Shown: positions 38,689 through 48,191, counted from the first letter of the stretch. The stretch is DNA of 64,000 bases from Breznakia pachnodae (GCF_030814225.1 NZ_JAUSUR010000001.1:1054001-1118000), one strand, 5' to 3'. Made by a program: numbers and translations. Notes: a model not told the origin generated them from the sequence alone.

Positions 38689-41676
38689 TTAATTTACTTT
38701 CTTTCTTTTATACACTACTACGATACCTAACAGTGAAACTGCTAACATTCCATATAGTAATGTCATATCTGTTGTATCACCTGTATCCACACTATTACCA
38801 TTCTTAGTTGATGATCCATTTGCATCAACACTTGGTTTAGAAATTGTTGGCGTATCTGTAGAAGGTGCTTTAGAAGGATTTCCTTCTACTTTCACTGTAA
38901 GATTTGTTTTCACAACTGCTCCACTTGTAAACTCAACATCTACATCGTATGTTCCATTATCTAATGTTTTCAAATATGCTTCACTTAATGTAATTACTGT
39001 ACTTCCACTTGTTACTTCATAATTACTTGCATCCAATTCTTTTCTATCTATAGAAATACTAGAGAATTTTTCTACTGGTGCATCTATCTTTGTATAGACT
39101 GTTCCTTCTCCTGTAAATACTTTGAATGCTTCAATGATTACAAAGTTTCTCTCATCTAGTTGTTTTTGAGCATCTTTTAATCTATCATTTAATTCGTTTT
39201 TCAAATCACCTTCAGGCAATTTATTAACTAAATCTTGTGCGTTTTTGATGTCATCTTGTGTAACGTCATCATTTAAGATATCTTCATCATCAAATAAATC
39301 ATCTACTGCTTTTTGTGCTTCTCTCTCATTAAATAAACGTTGTGCCTCATCTATTTTGCTTTGTAGTTCTGTTTTCAGATTACTATCTTCTAAACCTGTT
39401 ACAAAGTCTTGTGAGTTTGTGATATCCTCTTGTGTAACACCATCTTTTAATGTTCCATCTTCATTGAATAATCCATCTACTGGAAGATATGTCAATGTAT
39501 TATCATCTGTATCATAAATGATTGTTCCTGGATATGTAATACTAGTAGAACCATCATCAACAATAACTCCTGATGGGAATGTAACTTCACCTCCATCTGT
39601 TGTTATATCACTTACCTTATCTGCTGGTACAGTAATTGTCGTATCTGATGTAGTAAGATTTCCTTTTTCGCTTACTTTTCCAACGCCTGTTAAATACGTA
39701 TTATTTCCTTCATTATCTGTAATAACACTTCCTGCAGGAACTTCAACAACACCACCATCATCATTTAATGTAATTGTTGCATTTGTCCCATTTGGTGTTT
39801 TTATTACAGTTGTTACATCAGTAATTACTACTTCACCATCTGTTATATTATTTGCAATTGTTATAGTTCCAGCAGTAGTAATTTTATCTTCACCAACAAT
39901 CGTATTCCCCTCAAATGTATATGTAGCATTCCCAGTTACTATAGTTCCACCATTTGGCAAATTAACAGTACCTGTTGACGAATCTACATTAGTAAGATTT
40001 GCCCCAAGAATAAGATTTCCTTCATTATCCATTAATCCTCCAGCAGATAAATCCGTACGACTAGATGAAATCATTTTTAAGTTTCCATCTACATCTGTAT
40101 AAGCAATCGCAACATAATACTCAGCATTCATAGCAGCATTAATTACATAATATCCTGTTGTTGAATCCCACTCAAATGCTCCTGCATTTCCAACTAATCT
40201 TGTTCCTGCACTGTACTTTGATTTGCTACCTGTAACATAGAAATTTGTAACCCTTGATAAATTAGCATTTGTTGCTTTTGTTATTGATAAATCTACTAAA
40301 GAATTCATTCCTGATAAATCAGCAATCTGCAAACTTTCATTGTCATGATATCTAAATCTATTTACACTTGTTAAGTTTGAAAATGAACTCGGAATCGAAC
40401 CACTTAACTGATTGCTATAAAATTGAAGTTGCTTTAAATTAGTTAGATTCCCAAGTTCACTTGGAATAGTTCCACTTAATTGATTCTCACTCAAATTCAA
40501 TAACTGTAAGGATGTTAAATTCCCTATTGTTGTAGGTATTGAGCCACTCAATTGATTACTTGTTAAATATAGCGTTGTCAATGATGTCAAATTTCCTATT
40601 TCACTTGGAATTGAGCCACTCAACTGATTAGTAACAGCTCGAAACGTTGTTAGTGATGTTAAATTTCCTATAGTTGTAGGTATTGATCCAGTCAATTGAT
40701 TATTATCCATGTTAAGTGTTATTAATGATGTCATCCCTCCAATTGTTGTTGGTATTGAACCACTTAATTGATTTGATCCTAAATTTAGTTCTGTTAATAA
40801 TCTTAGATTTCCTAATTCGCTTGGGATTGAGCCACTAAGTTGATTATTTGTTAAATGCAACTTCGTTAACGACACTAGACTTCCCAACTCACTCGGAATT
40901 GAACCAGTCAGTTGATTAGCATTTAAAGAAAGTTCACGTAGAGATATAACACTTCCAATTGTCGTAGGTATTCCTCCACCTAACTGATTATTAGACAAGT
41001 TTAAATATTGCAGACTAGTTAAATTTCCTATAGTTGTAGGTATTGAACCAGTTAATTGATTATTATTTAAATATAGATATTGTAATGAAATTAAATTTTC
41101 CACTTCATTTGGAATACTTCCAGTTAACTGGTTATTCTGTAACCATAATCTTGTAAGTGATGTTAAGTTTCCAACATCACTTGGTATTGAACCAGTTAGC
41201 GCATTTCCATTCAAGTATAATTGATTAATACCAGTCAAATACTGAATTCCATCTAATGTACCTGTAATTCCTTTTGACTGTAAATCTAGCCTTCCACTTA
41301 ATGTAGCTGCTTCTGTTTTCGTTATATAGCCATCGCCATCTGTGTCGATTGAGCCATATGTTGCATGGTTTACAATTGCATCATTTAAGGATTTCGATTC
41401 ATCTGTAAACGCCCAATCTGCAGGTATACTTTTTGTAAGACCACTTTTGTCATATGTTTGTGTAACTTCACCTGTAGTTATATCATCAGTTGATGTTTCT
41501 TCCAGTTCATTTGAGATTACTTCTTCACTTGTTTCGTTTGTATTATTGGTTTCATCCGATACAACTTCTTCGTCATTGGCAAAAATAGAGTTATTGGCAA
41601 TTAATCCACATGATAACATAATCGCTAACAAACTTAATAACACTTTTCTGCTCATATTTGATTTCTTATTTTTCAT
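38689..41676 (-). CDS. Large surface leucine-rich-repeat protein with sorting-like tail
   Basis: 995 residues. Signal peptide (about 1-33); acidic Thr/Glu-rich segment; canonical EF-hand loop DTDGDGYITKTEA (about 110-122); twelve 24-residue plant-type LRRs (about 140-430; consensus LxxLxLxxNQLTGSIPxxIGNLTS); a repetitive beta-rich region (about 540-760); two ~57-residue helical repeats (about 770-880) like those in 30626-32764; an Ig-like domain (about 880-965); tail NSVDTGDTTDMT, hydrophobic stretch, YKRKKVN. Starts 45 nt after sigma A2, so it is in that operon. Probably an adhesin or ligand-binding wall protein. The many near-identical 72-bp units make recombination-driven size variation likely. 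Confidence 0.82.
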   Translation of the reverse strand: MKNKKSNMSRKVLLSLLAIMLSCGLIANNSIFANDEEVVSDETNNTNETSEEVISNELEETSTDDITTGEVTQTYDKSGLTKSIPADWAFTDESKSLNDAIVNHATYGSIDTDGDGYITKTEAATLSGRLDLQSKGITGTLDGIQYLTGINQLYLNGNALTGSIPSDVGNLTSLTRLWLQNNQLTGSIPNEVENLISLQYLYLNNNQLTGSIPTTIGNLTSLQYLNLSNNQLGGGIPTTIGSVISLRELSLNANQLTGSIPSELGSLVSLTKLHLTNNQLSGSIPSELGNLRLLTELNLGSNQLSGSIPTTIGGMTSLITLNMDNNQLTGSIPTTIGNLTSLTTFRAVTNQLSGSIPSEIGNLTSLTTLYLTSNQLSGSIPTTIGNLTSLQLLNLSENQLSGTIPSELGNLTNLKQLQFYSNQLSGSIPSSFSNLTSVNRFRYHDNESLQIADLSGMNSLVDLSITKATNANLSRVTNFYVTGSKSKYSAGTRLVGNAGAFEWDSTTGYYVINAAMNAEYYVAIAYTDVDGNLKMISSSRTDLSAGGLMDNEGNLILGANLTNVDSSTGTVNLPNGGTIVTGNATYTFEGNTIVGEDKITTAGTITIANNITDGEVVITDVTTVIKTPNGTNATITLNDDGGVVEVPAGSVITDNEGNNTYLTGVGKVSEKGNLTTSDTTITVPADKVSDITTDGGEVTFPSGVIVDDGSTSITYPGTIIYDTDDNTLTYLPVDGLFNEDGTLKDGVTQEDITNSQDFVTGLEDSNLKTELQSKIDEAQRLFNEREAQKAVDDLFDDEDILNDDVTQDDIKNAQDLVNKLPEGDLKNELNDRLKDAQKQLDERNFVIIEAFKVFTGEGTVYTKIDAPVEKFSSISIDRKELDASNYEVTSGSTVITLSEAYLKTLDNGTYDVDVEFTSGAVVKTNLTVKVEGNPSKAPSTDTPTISKPSVDANGSSTKNGNSVDTGDTTDMTLLYGMLAVSLLGIVVVYKRKKVN

Positions 41677-41721
41677 TTTTCCTCCATCTAATTAATTGAT
41701 AATTCTCATTATTTTTATTAT

Positions 41722-43065
41722 TTATATAAGTACTACAATATATCTAATAAATAGTCCTTCTTTGTTAAACAATACAATTGATACTTCTCCATTAAAATTC
41801 CCTTGTATTATACTGTCTTGATTTATTTCATATTTTTCATTCTTATATTCAAAATACGATTGTTCGTAATCTAATTGCGACATTTCGTCATTAATAATTA
41901 ACTGTAGATAATTATTGTGGTTTTGCACCTCTACTAATTCAGGTGCGAATTCATCAATATTATCAATTTTAAACTTAAATTTTGTATTATCTATCGTAAC
42001 TATATATTCTCCATTTTCTTTTATCTGTACAAAAATATTCTTGCTATCTTTTTTAAACAATATATCCTCGTCATTCAACTGAATAGCAATAGCATTTTCT
42101 GCTACATCCTTTTTAAGTTCAATAGAAACCTCTACAGATTTCCTCGCAGGAAATGTAACATAATTAATATTTCTAATATATGGATGCTTTTGTAATTGAT
42201 TGTTAATACTATCAACATTTGCATATCCCTTACTTATGTTTTCTCCTTCTAGATTTTCTTCTAGAGTAAAATACATAAAACCCATCAATGCTACTACTAC
42301 AAATGAAATCACTGTTATTAATACCTTTCCAGTTAAAATTGATGATAATTTATCTAAACCTGATAGGTTATGTTTAAATACGTTTTTCTTATAACTCAAA
42401 TCTTGCTTTTCACATAACTCGTTCCTGTGTTCCTGTAAAACCAATCCAAGTATTGCAAATAAAGAAATATTATATAATTTCACATTATGCTTCTTTTGAT
42501 ATTTAGAAATCTGTGATTCTAAATTCTTTCTTCCATCATGAAGTCTTGATTTTACTGAACCTGCATTGTAATCTAATACTTCTGCAATTTCTTCAATTTT
42601 CATTTCCTCAAGATAAAACAATGTTATTACTTCCTTTTGTCTTTTAGGAAGGTTGTCAATGAAACTAGCTACCAATCGTTTTGTCTCATTTAGGTCATAG
42701 GATTCATGAGGTATATGTTCTAATCGTTCTTCTTTTACATTCTCTTCAAATTGCTGCGCATAGTTGTCATTACTTATAAATTCTAAATCGTGTTTCTTAT
42801 ATCGTTGTACATAGTTTAAGCAATGGTTACGAATCAATCGATACATCCATGAAGTAAATGCTTCAGGATTTTTCAACTTTCCAATATTCTTATAAATAAG
42901 AAGCATAGATTCCTGTGTCATATCCAAAGCATCTGCTTCATTACCAACAACAGAATAGCACCAGTAATAAACTTTATTTACAATGTGTGAGTATAACAAC
43001 TCAAATTGCTTTTTATCCTTTTGGACTTCTTTGACAATTTGGGTAAGTTCTTCTCTCTTATCCAT
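41722..43065 (-). CDS. Membrane-tethered ECF sigma factor with Ig-like ectodomain (copy A2)
   Basis: 447 residues, closely similar along its length to copy A1. Region 2: FELLYSHIVNKVYYWCYSVVG.. MTQESMLLIYKNIGKL.. FTSWMYRLIRNHCLNYVQ. Region 4: LPKRQKEVITLFYLEEMKIEEIAEVLDYNAGSVKSRLHDGRKNL. Hydrophobic segment VKLYNISLFAILGLVLQ (about 200), transmembrane helix VLITVISFVVVALMGFMYFT (about 248-268), ectodomain with NYVTFPARKSVEVSIELKKD, NGEYIVTI, NIDEFAPELVEV. Own promoter P3 and GGAGGGCGA (43073-43081). Followed by the 995-residue LRR gene. The cytoplasmic sigma half must be released by proteolysis, or act at the membrane; neither is shown. Confidence 0.85.
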   Translation of the reverse strand: MDKREELTQIVKEVQKDKKQFELLYSHIVNKVYYWCYSVVGNEADALDMTQESMLLIYKNIGKLKNPEAFTSWMYRLIRNHCLNYVQRYKKHDLEFISNDNYAQQFEENVKEERLEHIPHESYDLNETKRLVASFIDNLPKRQKEVITLFYLEEMKIEEIAEVLDYNAGSVKSRLHDGRKNLESQISKYQKKHNVKLYNISLFAILGLVLQEHRNELCEKQDLSYKKNVFKHNLSGLDKLSSILTGKVLITVISFVVVALMGFMYFTLEENLEGENISKGYANVDSINNQLQKHPYIRNINYVTFPARKSVEVSIELKKDVAENAIAIQLNDEDILFKKDSKNIFVQIKENGEYIVTIDNTKFKFKIDNIDEFAPELVEVQNHNNYLQLIINDEMSQLDYEQSYFEYKNEKYEINQDSIIQGNFNGEVSIVLFNKEGLFIRYIVVLI

Positions 43066-43182
43066 AGTTTTTTCGCCCTCCTCAATCAGTCATTTCACTT
43101 ACCCTCAATACTTAGGCACAGATGGGTTTGTAAAAGTTCGGATTTATTTTTAAAATATTTTTTAGTTATTTTGCATCCAAAA

Positions 43183-43212
43183 ATTAGTCGTATTAATGTA
43201 CAATAACGTTCA
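43183..43212 (-). promoter_or_regulatory. ECF-type promoter P3 (TGAACG-N16-CGACTAAT)
   Basis: -35 TGAACG at 43207-43212, 16-bp spacer, -10 CGACTAAT at 43183-43190, about 118 bp before sigma A2. Its leader shares the element GTATTGAGGGTAAGT (43097-43111) with the P1 leader (GTACTAAGGGTAAGT, 34184-34198). Confidence 0.8.
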
Positions 43213-43243
43213 TTTTATTTCAATAATATAAAATAATGAGGTT

Positions 43244-43272
43244 TTGCTTTTTCATATAATAATTATTATAAT
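43244..43272 (+). promoter_or_regulatory. Vegetative promoter of the small membrane protein gene
   Basis: TTGCTT (43244-43249), 17-bp spacer, TATAAT (43267-43272), plus strand, 65 bp before the start codon at 43338. It is divergent from P3, and its sigmaA-type sequence contrasts with the ECF-type motif of P3. Confidence 0.6.
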
Positions 43273-43337
43273 GAATTAGTATTGAAGAATAGGATTTGAT
43301 GTAAAAAAAGATATTAGTTTGTGAAGGAGGTAAACAA

Positions 43338-43631
43338 ATGGTAGCTTTTATGTTAATACTTTTAGGAGTAAGTTTACTGTATAGTTCTCTACTTGGTAAA
43401 AACTCTAAGAAGGGAAATAAGTATATGGTGCTTTTATTAATAATTGCAATCGTATTTCTAACATATGGTGGATATATTATGTACTTGTACTCAGGAGGAA
43501 CATTGGGGCGCGAACTCTTAGTTGGAAGTCGTCAGAAAACAGCTTATACACTTGTTGATACAATAGGAATAGGTTTGTTTATATTAACAGCAATTGCAGG
43601 AAGATTATTTTATAAGACTAAGAAAGATTAA
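43338..43631 (+). CDS. Small membrane protein with three transmembrane segments
   Basis: 97 residues: hydrophobic helices at about 2-20, 28-52 and 72-92, separated by short charged loops (GKNSKKGNKY; GSRQKTAY). GAAGGAGG precedes the ATG. I do not recognise a family. It is divergent from the sigma A2 operon and upstream of the HAD gene, with a 67-bp gap, so the three plus-strand genes 43338-45090 may be partly co-transcribed. Confidence 0.65.
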   Translation: MVAFMLILLGVSLLYSSLLGKNSKKGNKYMVLLLIIAIVFLTYGGYIMYLYSGGTLGRELLVGSRQKTAYTLVDTIGIGLFILTAIAGRLFYKTKKD

Positions 43632-43698
43632 TTTCTTTGTTTTGTATGTGGTTTTGAAAGACAAAAGTTAGTTTTTTTAATAGAGAGGACAATTGATT

Positions 43699-44361
43699 AT
43701 GCTGAAAGGTTTTATTTTTGATTTTGATGGATTAATGATTGATAGTGAAGTGATTTCCTTTAAGTGCTATAAAGATTTTTTAGGACAATATAATATAGAA
43801 CTTGATGAAGATGGTTACATCGAAGAGTTTCCTGGTAAAGAAACTAGACTTGCTCTAAAAATATTCAAAGAGAAGTTTGGAATTGAGTTTGATACAGATG
43901 AAGCATTAGCACAGATTAGAGAATATGAAAAGTTCTACATGGAAAGAGATGGTGTAGAATTAAAAGAAGGGTTAATTGAACTTCTTGACTATTTAAAAGC
44001 GAATAATTATAAGATGGTAATTGCAACCTCTAGCATTAAAGATCGGGCACTTAAGATTTTGGATAATCATAAGATTGCTCATTACTTTGATGACATGACC
44101 TTTGGTAGTGAAGTGGAAAGAGGAAAACCTTTTCCAGATATTTTCTTAAAAGCATGTGAGAAGTTAGGACTGCAAACTGATGAGGTGGTCGTGTTAGAAG
44201 ATAGTGAAGCTGGGATTCAGGCAGCTTATGATGCAAATATTCCTGTTGTTTGTATACCAGATATGAAATTCCCTGATGAGGGTTATGCTGAAAAACCAAT
44301 TGCTATTTTTGATTCACTAAAAGTTGTTACAAGAGCAATGAAACACGGTGGGTTATATTAA
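43699..44361 (+). CDS. HAD-superfamily phosphatase, beta-phosphoglucomutase-like
   Basis: 220 residues from ATG 43699 (AGAGGA 9 nt before; an upstream TTG is not needed). HAD motif I FIFDFDGLMIDSE with the two Asp, motif II VIATSSI, motif III Lys in GKPFPDIFLKACEKLG, motif IV VVLEDSEAGIQAA. The four-helix cap between motifs I and II is that of the PGMB/YhdW-type subfamily. Acts on a sugar phosphate or similar small phosphoester; the exact substrate is unknown. Confidence 0.87.
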   Translation: MLKGFIFDFDGLMIDSEVISFKCYKDFLGQYNIELDEDGYIEEFPGKETRLALKIFKEKFGIEFDTDEALAQIREYEKFYMERDGVELKEGLIELLDYLKANNYKMVIATSSIKDRALKILDNHKIAHYFDDMTFGSEVERGKPFPDIFLKACEKLGLQTDEVVVLEDSEAGIQAAYDANIPVVCIPDMKFPDEGYAEKPIAIFDSLKVVTRAMKHGGLY

Positions 44362-44412
44362 TAGGTTTTCCTATTAATCATTGTTATAATGTCAAAAAGA
44401 AGGTGAAGCGAT

Positions 44413-45090
44413 ATGTACAATAATTATGCAAAGTATTTTGATTTGATTTTTTCAGCAAATAAAACTACTGTCGATTTTTTAGATACACATCTTAGTGGAA
44501 ATAAAATATTAGATATTGGTTGTGGCAGTGGTGAATATGCTATTGAATTATATGATAGAGGATATGATATTGCTGGTATTGATTTAGATGCTGAAATGAT
44601 TAAGTATGCGAAATTAAAAAATGAACATATTAACTTTAAAGTGGAAAATATGTTAGAAATGGATACTATGAAATATGATAGTTTATATTGTATTGGAAAT
44701 ACATTAGTTCATCTGCCAACTAGAGAAAATATTCAGACCTTTTTAAATAGTTGTTATTTGAAACTGGAAAATGGAAATCTGGTACTGCAGATTATTAACT
44801 ATGAACGTATTCTTGATCAAAATATTACCTCTCTACCAACAATCGAGAATCAGGGAATTACCTTTGAAAGAAACTATAGTATTGGTAAAGAAAAGGTTAT
44901 CTTCTCAACCGTACTGACAACACAAGAAGAAACATACAGTGATTCAGTAGAATTACTTCCAATCCAAAAGGAAGAGCTTGAGATGATGTTAAAAACTGCT
45001 GGGTTTACATCCATTCAGAGTTATGCTGGATTTTCAGATAAACCATATCATAAAGATAGTTACGCTTTGGTAGTTGTAGCTAGCAAATAG
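44413..45090 (+). CDS. Class I SAM-dependent methyltransferase
   Basis: 225 residues. SAM-binding motif I ILDIGCGSGEYAIEL, acidic motif II end AGIDLDAEMI, and 'YDSLYCIGNTLVHLPTRENI' at the motif IV position. This is the Methyltransf_25/11-type fold; substrate unknown. AAGGTGA precedes the ATG. Last gene before a strong terminator that it shares with the converging ABC operon. Confidence 0.85.
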   Translation: MYNNYAKYFDLIFSANKTTVDFLDTHLSGNKILDIGCGSGEYAIELYDRGYDIAGIDLDAEMIKYAKLKNEHINFKVENMLEMDTMKYDSLYCIGNTLVHLPTRENIQTFLNSCYLKLENGNLVLQIINYERILDQNITSLPTIENQGITFERNYSIGKEKVIFSTVLTTQEETYSDSVELLPIQKEELEMMLKTAGFTSIQSYAGFSDKPYHKDSYALVVVASK

Positions 45091-45099
45091 AAAAAGAAA

Positions 45100-45132
45100 G
45101 TCTTCCATGTTTTTACATGGAAGACCTTTTTT
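45100..45132. terminator. Bidirectional terminator
   Basis: 11-bp perfect stem GTCTTCCATGT / ACATGGAAGAC with a 4-nt loop, followed by TTTTTT on plus; the A-rich left flank gives a T run on minus. Between the convergent methyltransferase and ABC-ATPase genes. Confidence 0.88.
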
Positions 45133-46222
45133 ATACTATTTTATTTGTCGTTTCTTTATCAAAGAAATGTACTTTACTTAAATCAAATGCAACTTCTACA
45201 TCACTGTGAGAATCAATTCCCAAACGAGTAGCAACTTTTGCCACTAAACTTTGTTCACTGATTTTACCATGCAGAATACTTTCATGACCAAGTAATTCAC
45301 TGATATCCACATGGAATTTAAACCTCGCTGTAGGATATGTTTCTGCCACAATTCCTTCACAGTAGATATCTTCAGGACGTACACCCATAACTATTTCTTT
45401 TCCATCATACTCTTTCATTTCAGCTTGTAGTTTTTCAGGAACTTCAATTGTGTTTCCATCAAACGTAAATTTTCCTTCATGATAAATTCCATTCAAGAAA
45501 TTCGTAGCTGGTGCACCTACAAATCCTGCAACAAATATATTTGCTGGATTGTTGTAGATTTCTTTTGGTGTACCAATCTGTTGGATATACCCATCTTTCA
45601 TAACAACAATTCTAGTTGCCATGGTCATCGCTTCGGTTTGATCATGCGTTACATAAATCGTAGTAGCGCCTACTCGCTCATGTAACTGGATAATCTCAGA
45701 GCGCATCTGTACCCGTAGTTTCGCATCAAGGTTACTAAGTGGTTCATCCATTAGGAACACCTGAGGATTACGTACAATTGCCCTTCCTAGAGCAACTCTC
45801 TGACGTTGTCCACCAGACAATGCTTTTGGTTTACGATCTAAATAATCTTCAATTTCTAATATCTTTGCAGCATTTTGTACACGTGCATCAATTTCGTCTT
45901 TATTCGTTTTTCTGATTTTCAATCCAAACGCCATATTGTCATATACACTCATATGAGGATATAGAGCATATGATTGAAACACCATTGCGATATCACGATC
46001 TTTTGGTGCAATATCATTTACTAACTTATCATTGATGTATAGTTCCCCGCTGCTTATTTCTTCTAATCCTGCAATCATTCGTAATGTAGTTGATTTCCCA
46101 CATCCACTAGGACCAACAAATACAATAAATTCTTTGTCATGTATATCTAAATTAAAATCAAAAACAGCCTGTACATTGTTGTCATAGATTTTATTAATAT
46201 TTTTTAACTTTAAATCAGCCAT
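45131..46222 (-). CDS. ugpC: Sugar ABC transporter ATPase, UgpC/MsmK family
   Basis: 363 residues. Walker [10 protein letters not shown], signature [15 protein letters not shown], Walker [13 protein letters not shown], switch His in [12 protein letters not shown]-terminal OB/TOBE domain (about 240-363) typical of ATPases serving CUT1 sugar importers. It energises the two permeases encoded upstream and in some bacteria serves several importers. Last gene of the operon, 10 nt after the small DUF6903-like gene. Confidence 0.93.
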   Translation of the reverse strand: MADLKLKNINKIYDNNVQAVFDFNLDIHDKEFIVFVGPSGCGKSTTLRMIAGLEEISSGELYINDKLVNDIAPKDRDIAMVFQSYALYPHMSVYDNMAFGLKIRKTNKDEIDARVQNAAKILEIEDYLDRKPKALSGGQRQRVALGRAIVRNPQVFLMDEPLSNLDAKLRVQMRSEIIQLHERVGATTIYVTHDQTEAMTMATRIVVMKDGYIQQIGTPKEIYNNPANIFVAGFVGAPATNFLNGIYHEGKFTFDGNTIEVPEKLQAEMKEYDGKEIVMGVRPEDIYCEGIVAETYPTARFKFHVDISELLGHESILHGKISEQSLVAKVATRLGIDSHSDVEVAFDLSKVHFFDKETTNKIV

Positions 46223-46232
46223 CTACTACCTC

Positions 46233-46400
46233 CTACTTGTGGTCCTTGTTGTAAATAAACAACACTGCCAATAATCCAACTAATCCTATTAATTCCACAA
46301 ACAATCCTTCATAACCAACATTACGTTGACCAAGAATAATCATTAATAAACATACAACAGATACCACTGCCATAACAATTGTTTTTACACGAATACCCAT
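46233..46400 (-). CDS. Small DUF6903-like membrane protein of sugar ABC operon
   Basis: A 55-residue ORF between the second permease and the ATPase genes, with AGGTGA 5 nt before the ATG. It has two hydrophobic helices (about 5-23 and 33-50) around a GQRNVGYEGLF turn and ends NKDHK. This layout resembles the small DUF6903-type proteins that I recall next to CUT1 sugar transporters in Firmicutes. Spacing is 9 nt from the permease stop and 10 nt to the ATPase, so it is co-transcribed. Function unknown; perhaps a transporter accessory subunit. Confidence 0.7.
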   Translation of the reverse strand: MGIRVKTIVMAVVSVVCLLMIILGQRNVGYEGLFVELIGLVGLLAVLFIYNKDHK

Positions 46401-46409
46401 ACTGTTCAC

Positions 46410-47279
46410 CTAATCCTTTAATCCACCAAGGCTCATTCCTTGGGTTAATTTCTTTTGAACTAGAATATATAGAATTAATGTAGGTATCATAATAATTACT
46501 AACCCTGCATACATAACACCATCATTTGATTGTGAACGTGCATCTGCCATCAGAAACTTCACTCCAACCGCAAGCGTTGAATTCTCTTTATCCATAAAGG
46601 TAAAGGCTAATACATATTCATTCCAGAATGATAAGAACTGAAATAGAATAACCGTAATAATACTTGGTCTTGCCATTGGTATCATTACTCTCATCATTGT
46701 TTTAAAGTAACCACAGCCATCAATTCTGGCAGCTTCTTCGTATGCCTTAGGCAAGGTTTTAAAGAATCCACTTAATAAGTATATCGTAAATGGTAATGAC
46801 GTTGCTGCATAAATCAATGCTAATACAAACTTATTATTTAATAATACATTGGTCCAGTCAAAGGCGACTTCAATATTAAAGAGCATTACAAATATTGGTA
46901 AGACAATATAATTTACATTGATAAACAATCCAGCCATAAATAATGCATTAAAGAATTTCTTTCCAAAGAAATCAAATCTTGCAAGGACATAAGACGCTGG
47001 TAATGCAACCGCTAATAAAATAATCAGTGCCATTGATGTTACAAGTACGGAGTTAATCAGATAGTCTCCCATTCTTGCTTTTTCAAATGCATCCACAAAG
47101 TTCTGCCATACTAAGTGTGTTGGTAAAGAGAAAGGATCATTACTTACCAAATCCAGTTGTGACTTCAAACTTGCCATGAACACCCAGATAATAGGAACGA
47201 TGATTGTAATCGCTAAGGTTATTAGTGCTACATAGATAAATATTTTATAGATTGAAATCGGTTTTTTCTTTTTATTCAT
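46410..47279 (-). CDS. Sugar ABC transporter permease, MalG type
   Basis: 289 residues, six transmembrane segments. The EAA loop that docks the ATPase reads YEEAARIDGCGYFKTMMRVMIPMARP, the CUT1 MalG-type signature. N-terminus MNKKKKPISIYKIFIYVALI is positive-inside. Follows the MalF-type permease gene by 11 nt. Confidence 0.93.
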   Translation of the reverse strand: MNKKKKPISIYKIFIYVALITLAITIIVPIIWVFMASLKSQLDLVSNDPFSLPTHLVWQNFVDAFEKARMGDYLINSVLVTSMALIILLAVALPASYVLARFDFFGKKFFNALFMAGLFINVNYIVLPIFVMLFNIEVAFDWTNVLLNNKFVLALIYAATSLPFTIYLLSGFFKTLPKAYEEAARIDGCGYFKTMMRVMIPMARPSIITVILFQFLSFWNEYVLAFTFMDKENSTLAVGVKFLMADARSQSNDGVMYAGLVIIMIPTLILYILVQKKLTQGMSLGGLKD

Positions 47280-47290
47280 CTTTCTTCCTC

Positions 47291-48172
47291 CTAATACTCT
47301 AATGTGTCACGATCAGTAATTTTGTTTAAGATACCTGATAATGCAAATGAGAATAAGAAGATACATACTCCAATCGCCATACCATAACCATAATTACCTG
47401 CGAACGCTTTATTATACATATAGTTTAATGTTACTTCAGAACCTAAGTAACCTTCGGTTGTTAACTGAACAAACATAAAGCTTAAGTTAATCGTACTAAT
47501 TACAAAGAATGTTAATGTCGTTCTGATATTATTCCAAATTAGTGGTAATGTAATCAAGAAGAACTGTTGAATCTTAGAAGCACCTTCCAGTGCTGCAGCT
47601 TCATATAAGTTCTCTGGTATTGATGACATACTTGCCATATACATTACCATGTAGTATCCAATTGCCTGCCATACTAAGGCAAATATAATTGAATAGTTTA
47701 CAATATCCGGATTCCCTAACCACTGCTGCTGTAAAAAACCTAATCCAATCATCGATAACAAGGAATTCAGGATTCCATTTCCTGGTGCATAGATTGCTGA
47801 GAAAATACCTGCAATAACTACGATACTCAGTATATTAGGAATATAGAAGATTACTCTAAAGAAATTCTTTCCTTTAAAGTTTTCTCTTGTTAGTAGGGTT
47901 GCAAACAAGATTGCAAGCACTACAGTAAACAACGTAATTAATGTAATATACAGAATTGTATTTTGTAGTGATTCAATAAATTTCATATCTTTGAATAATA
48001 CTTCAAAGTTGAAGAATCCTGCAAACTCCGGATCACTAACAAAGTTTGCCTGTTTGAATAACGAAGTCTTAAATACTTCAAATGTTGGAATTGCGATAAA
48101 AATCGTAACTAAGATTAATGCAGGTGCAAGACATGCAATGATAAATCTTCTTTTTTCCTTTTTCCGATTCAT
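47291..48172 (-). CDS. Sugar ABC transporter permease, MalF type
   Basis: 293 residues, six transmembrane segments, EAA loop LYEAAALEGASKIQQFFLITLPLIW. Pairs with the MalG-type permease to form the translocation channel. Preceded by the solute-binding protein gene with a 71-bp gap that contains a stem-loop. Confidence 0.93.
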   Translation of the reverse strand: MNRKKEKRRFIIACLAPALILVTIFIAIPTFEVFKTSLFKQANFVSDPEFAGFFNFEVLFKDMKFIESLQNTILYITLITLFTVVLAILFATLLTRENFKGKNFFRVIFYIPNILSIVVIAGIFSAIYAPGNGILNSLLSMIGLGFLQQQWLGNPDIVNYSIIFALVWQAIGYYMVMYMASMSSIPENLYEAAALEGASKIQQFFLITLPLIWNNIRTTLTFFVISTINLSFMFVQLTTEGYLGSEVTLNYMYNKAFAGNYGYGMAIGVCIFLFSFALSGILNKITDRDTLEY

Positions 48173-48191
48173 TAAAATCCCCCTTCTTAAG

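Noticed and set aside
39518..40102. 194-codon plus-strand ORF inside the LRR surface gene
   Set aside because: Antisense to repetitive Thr/Gly/Asp-rich codons, which creates a long Val/Ser/Pro-rich shadow frame; no start signal.
40380..41230. Regular 72-bp repeats resembling an array
   Set aside because: They are in-frame LRR codons of a protein gene with varying sequence and no spacers of constant length, so not CRISPR.
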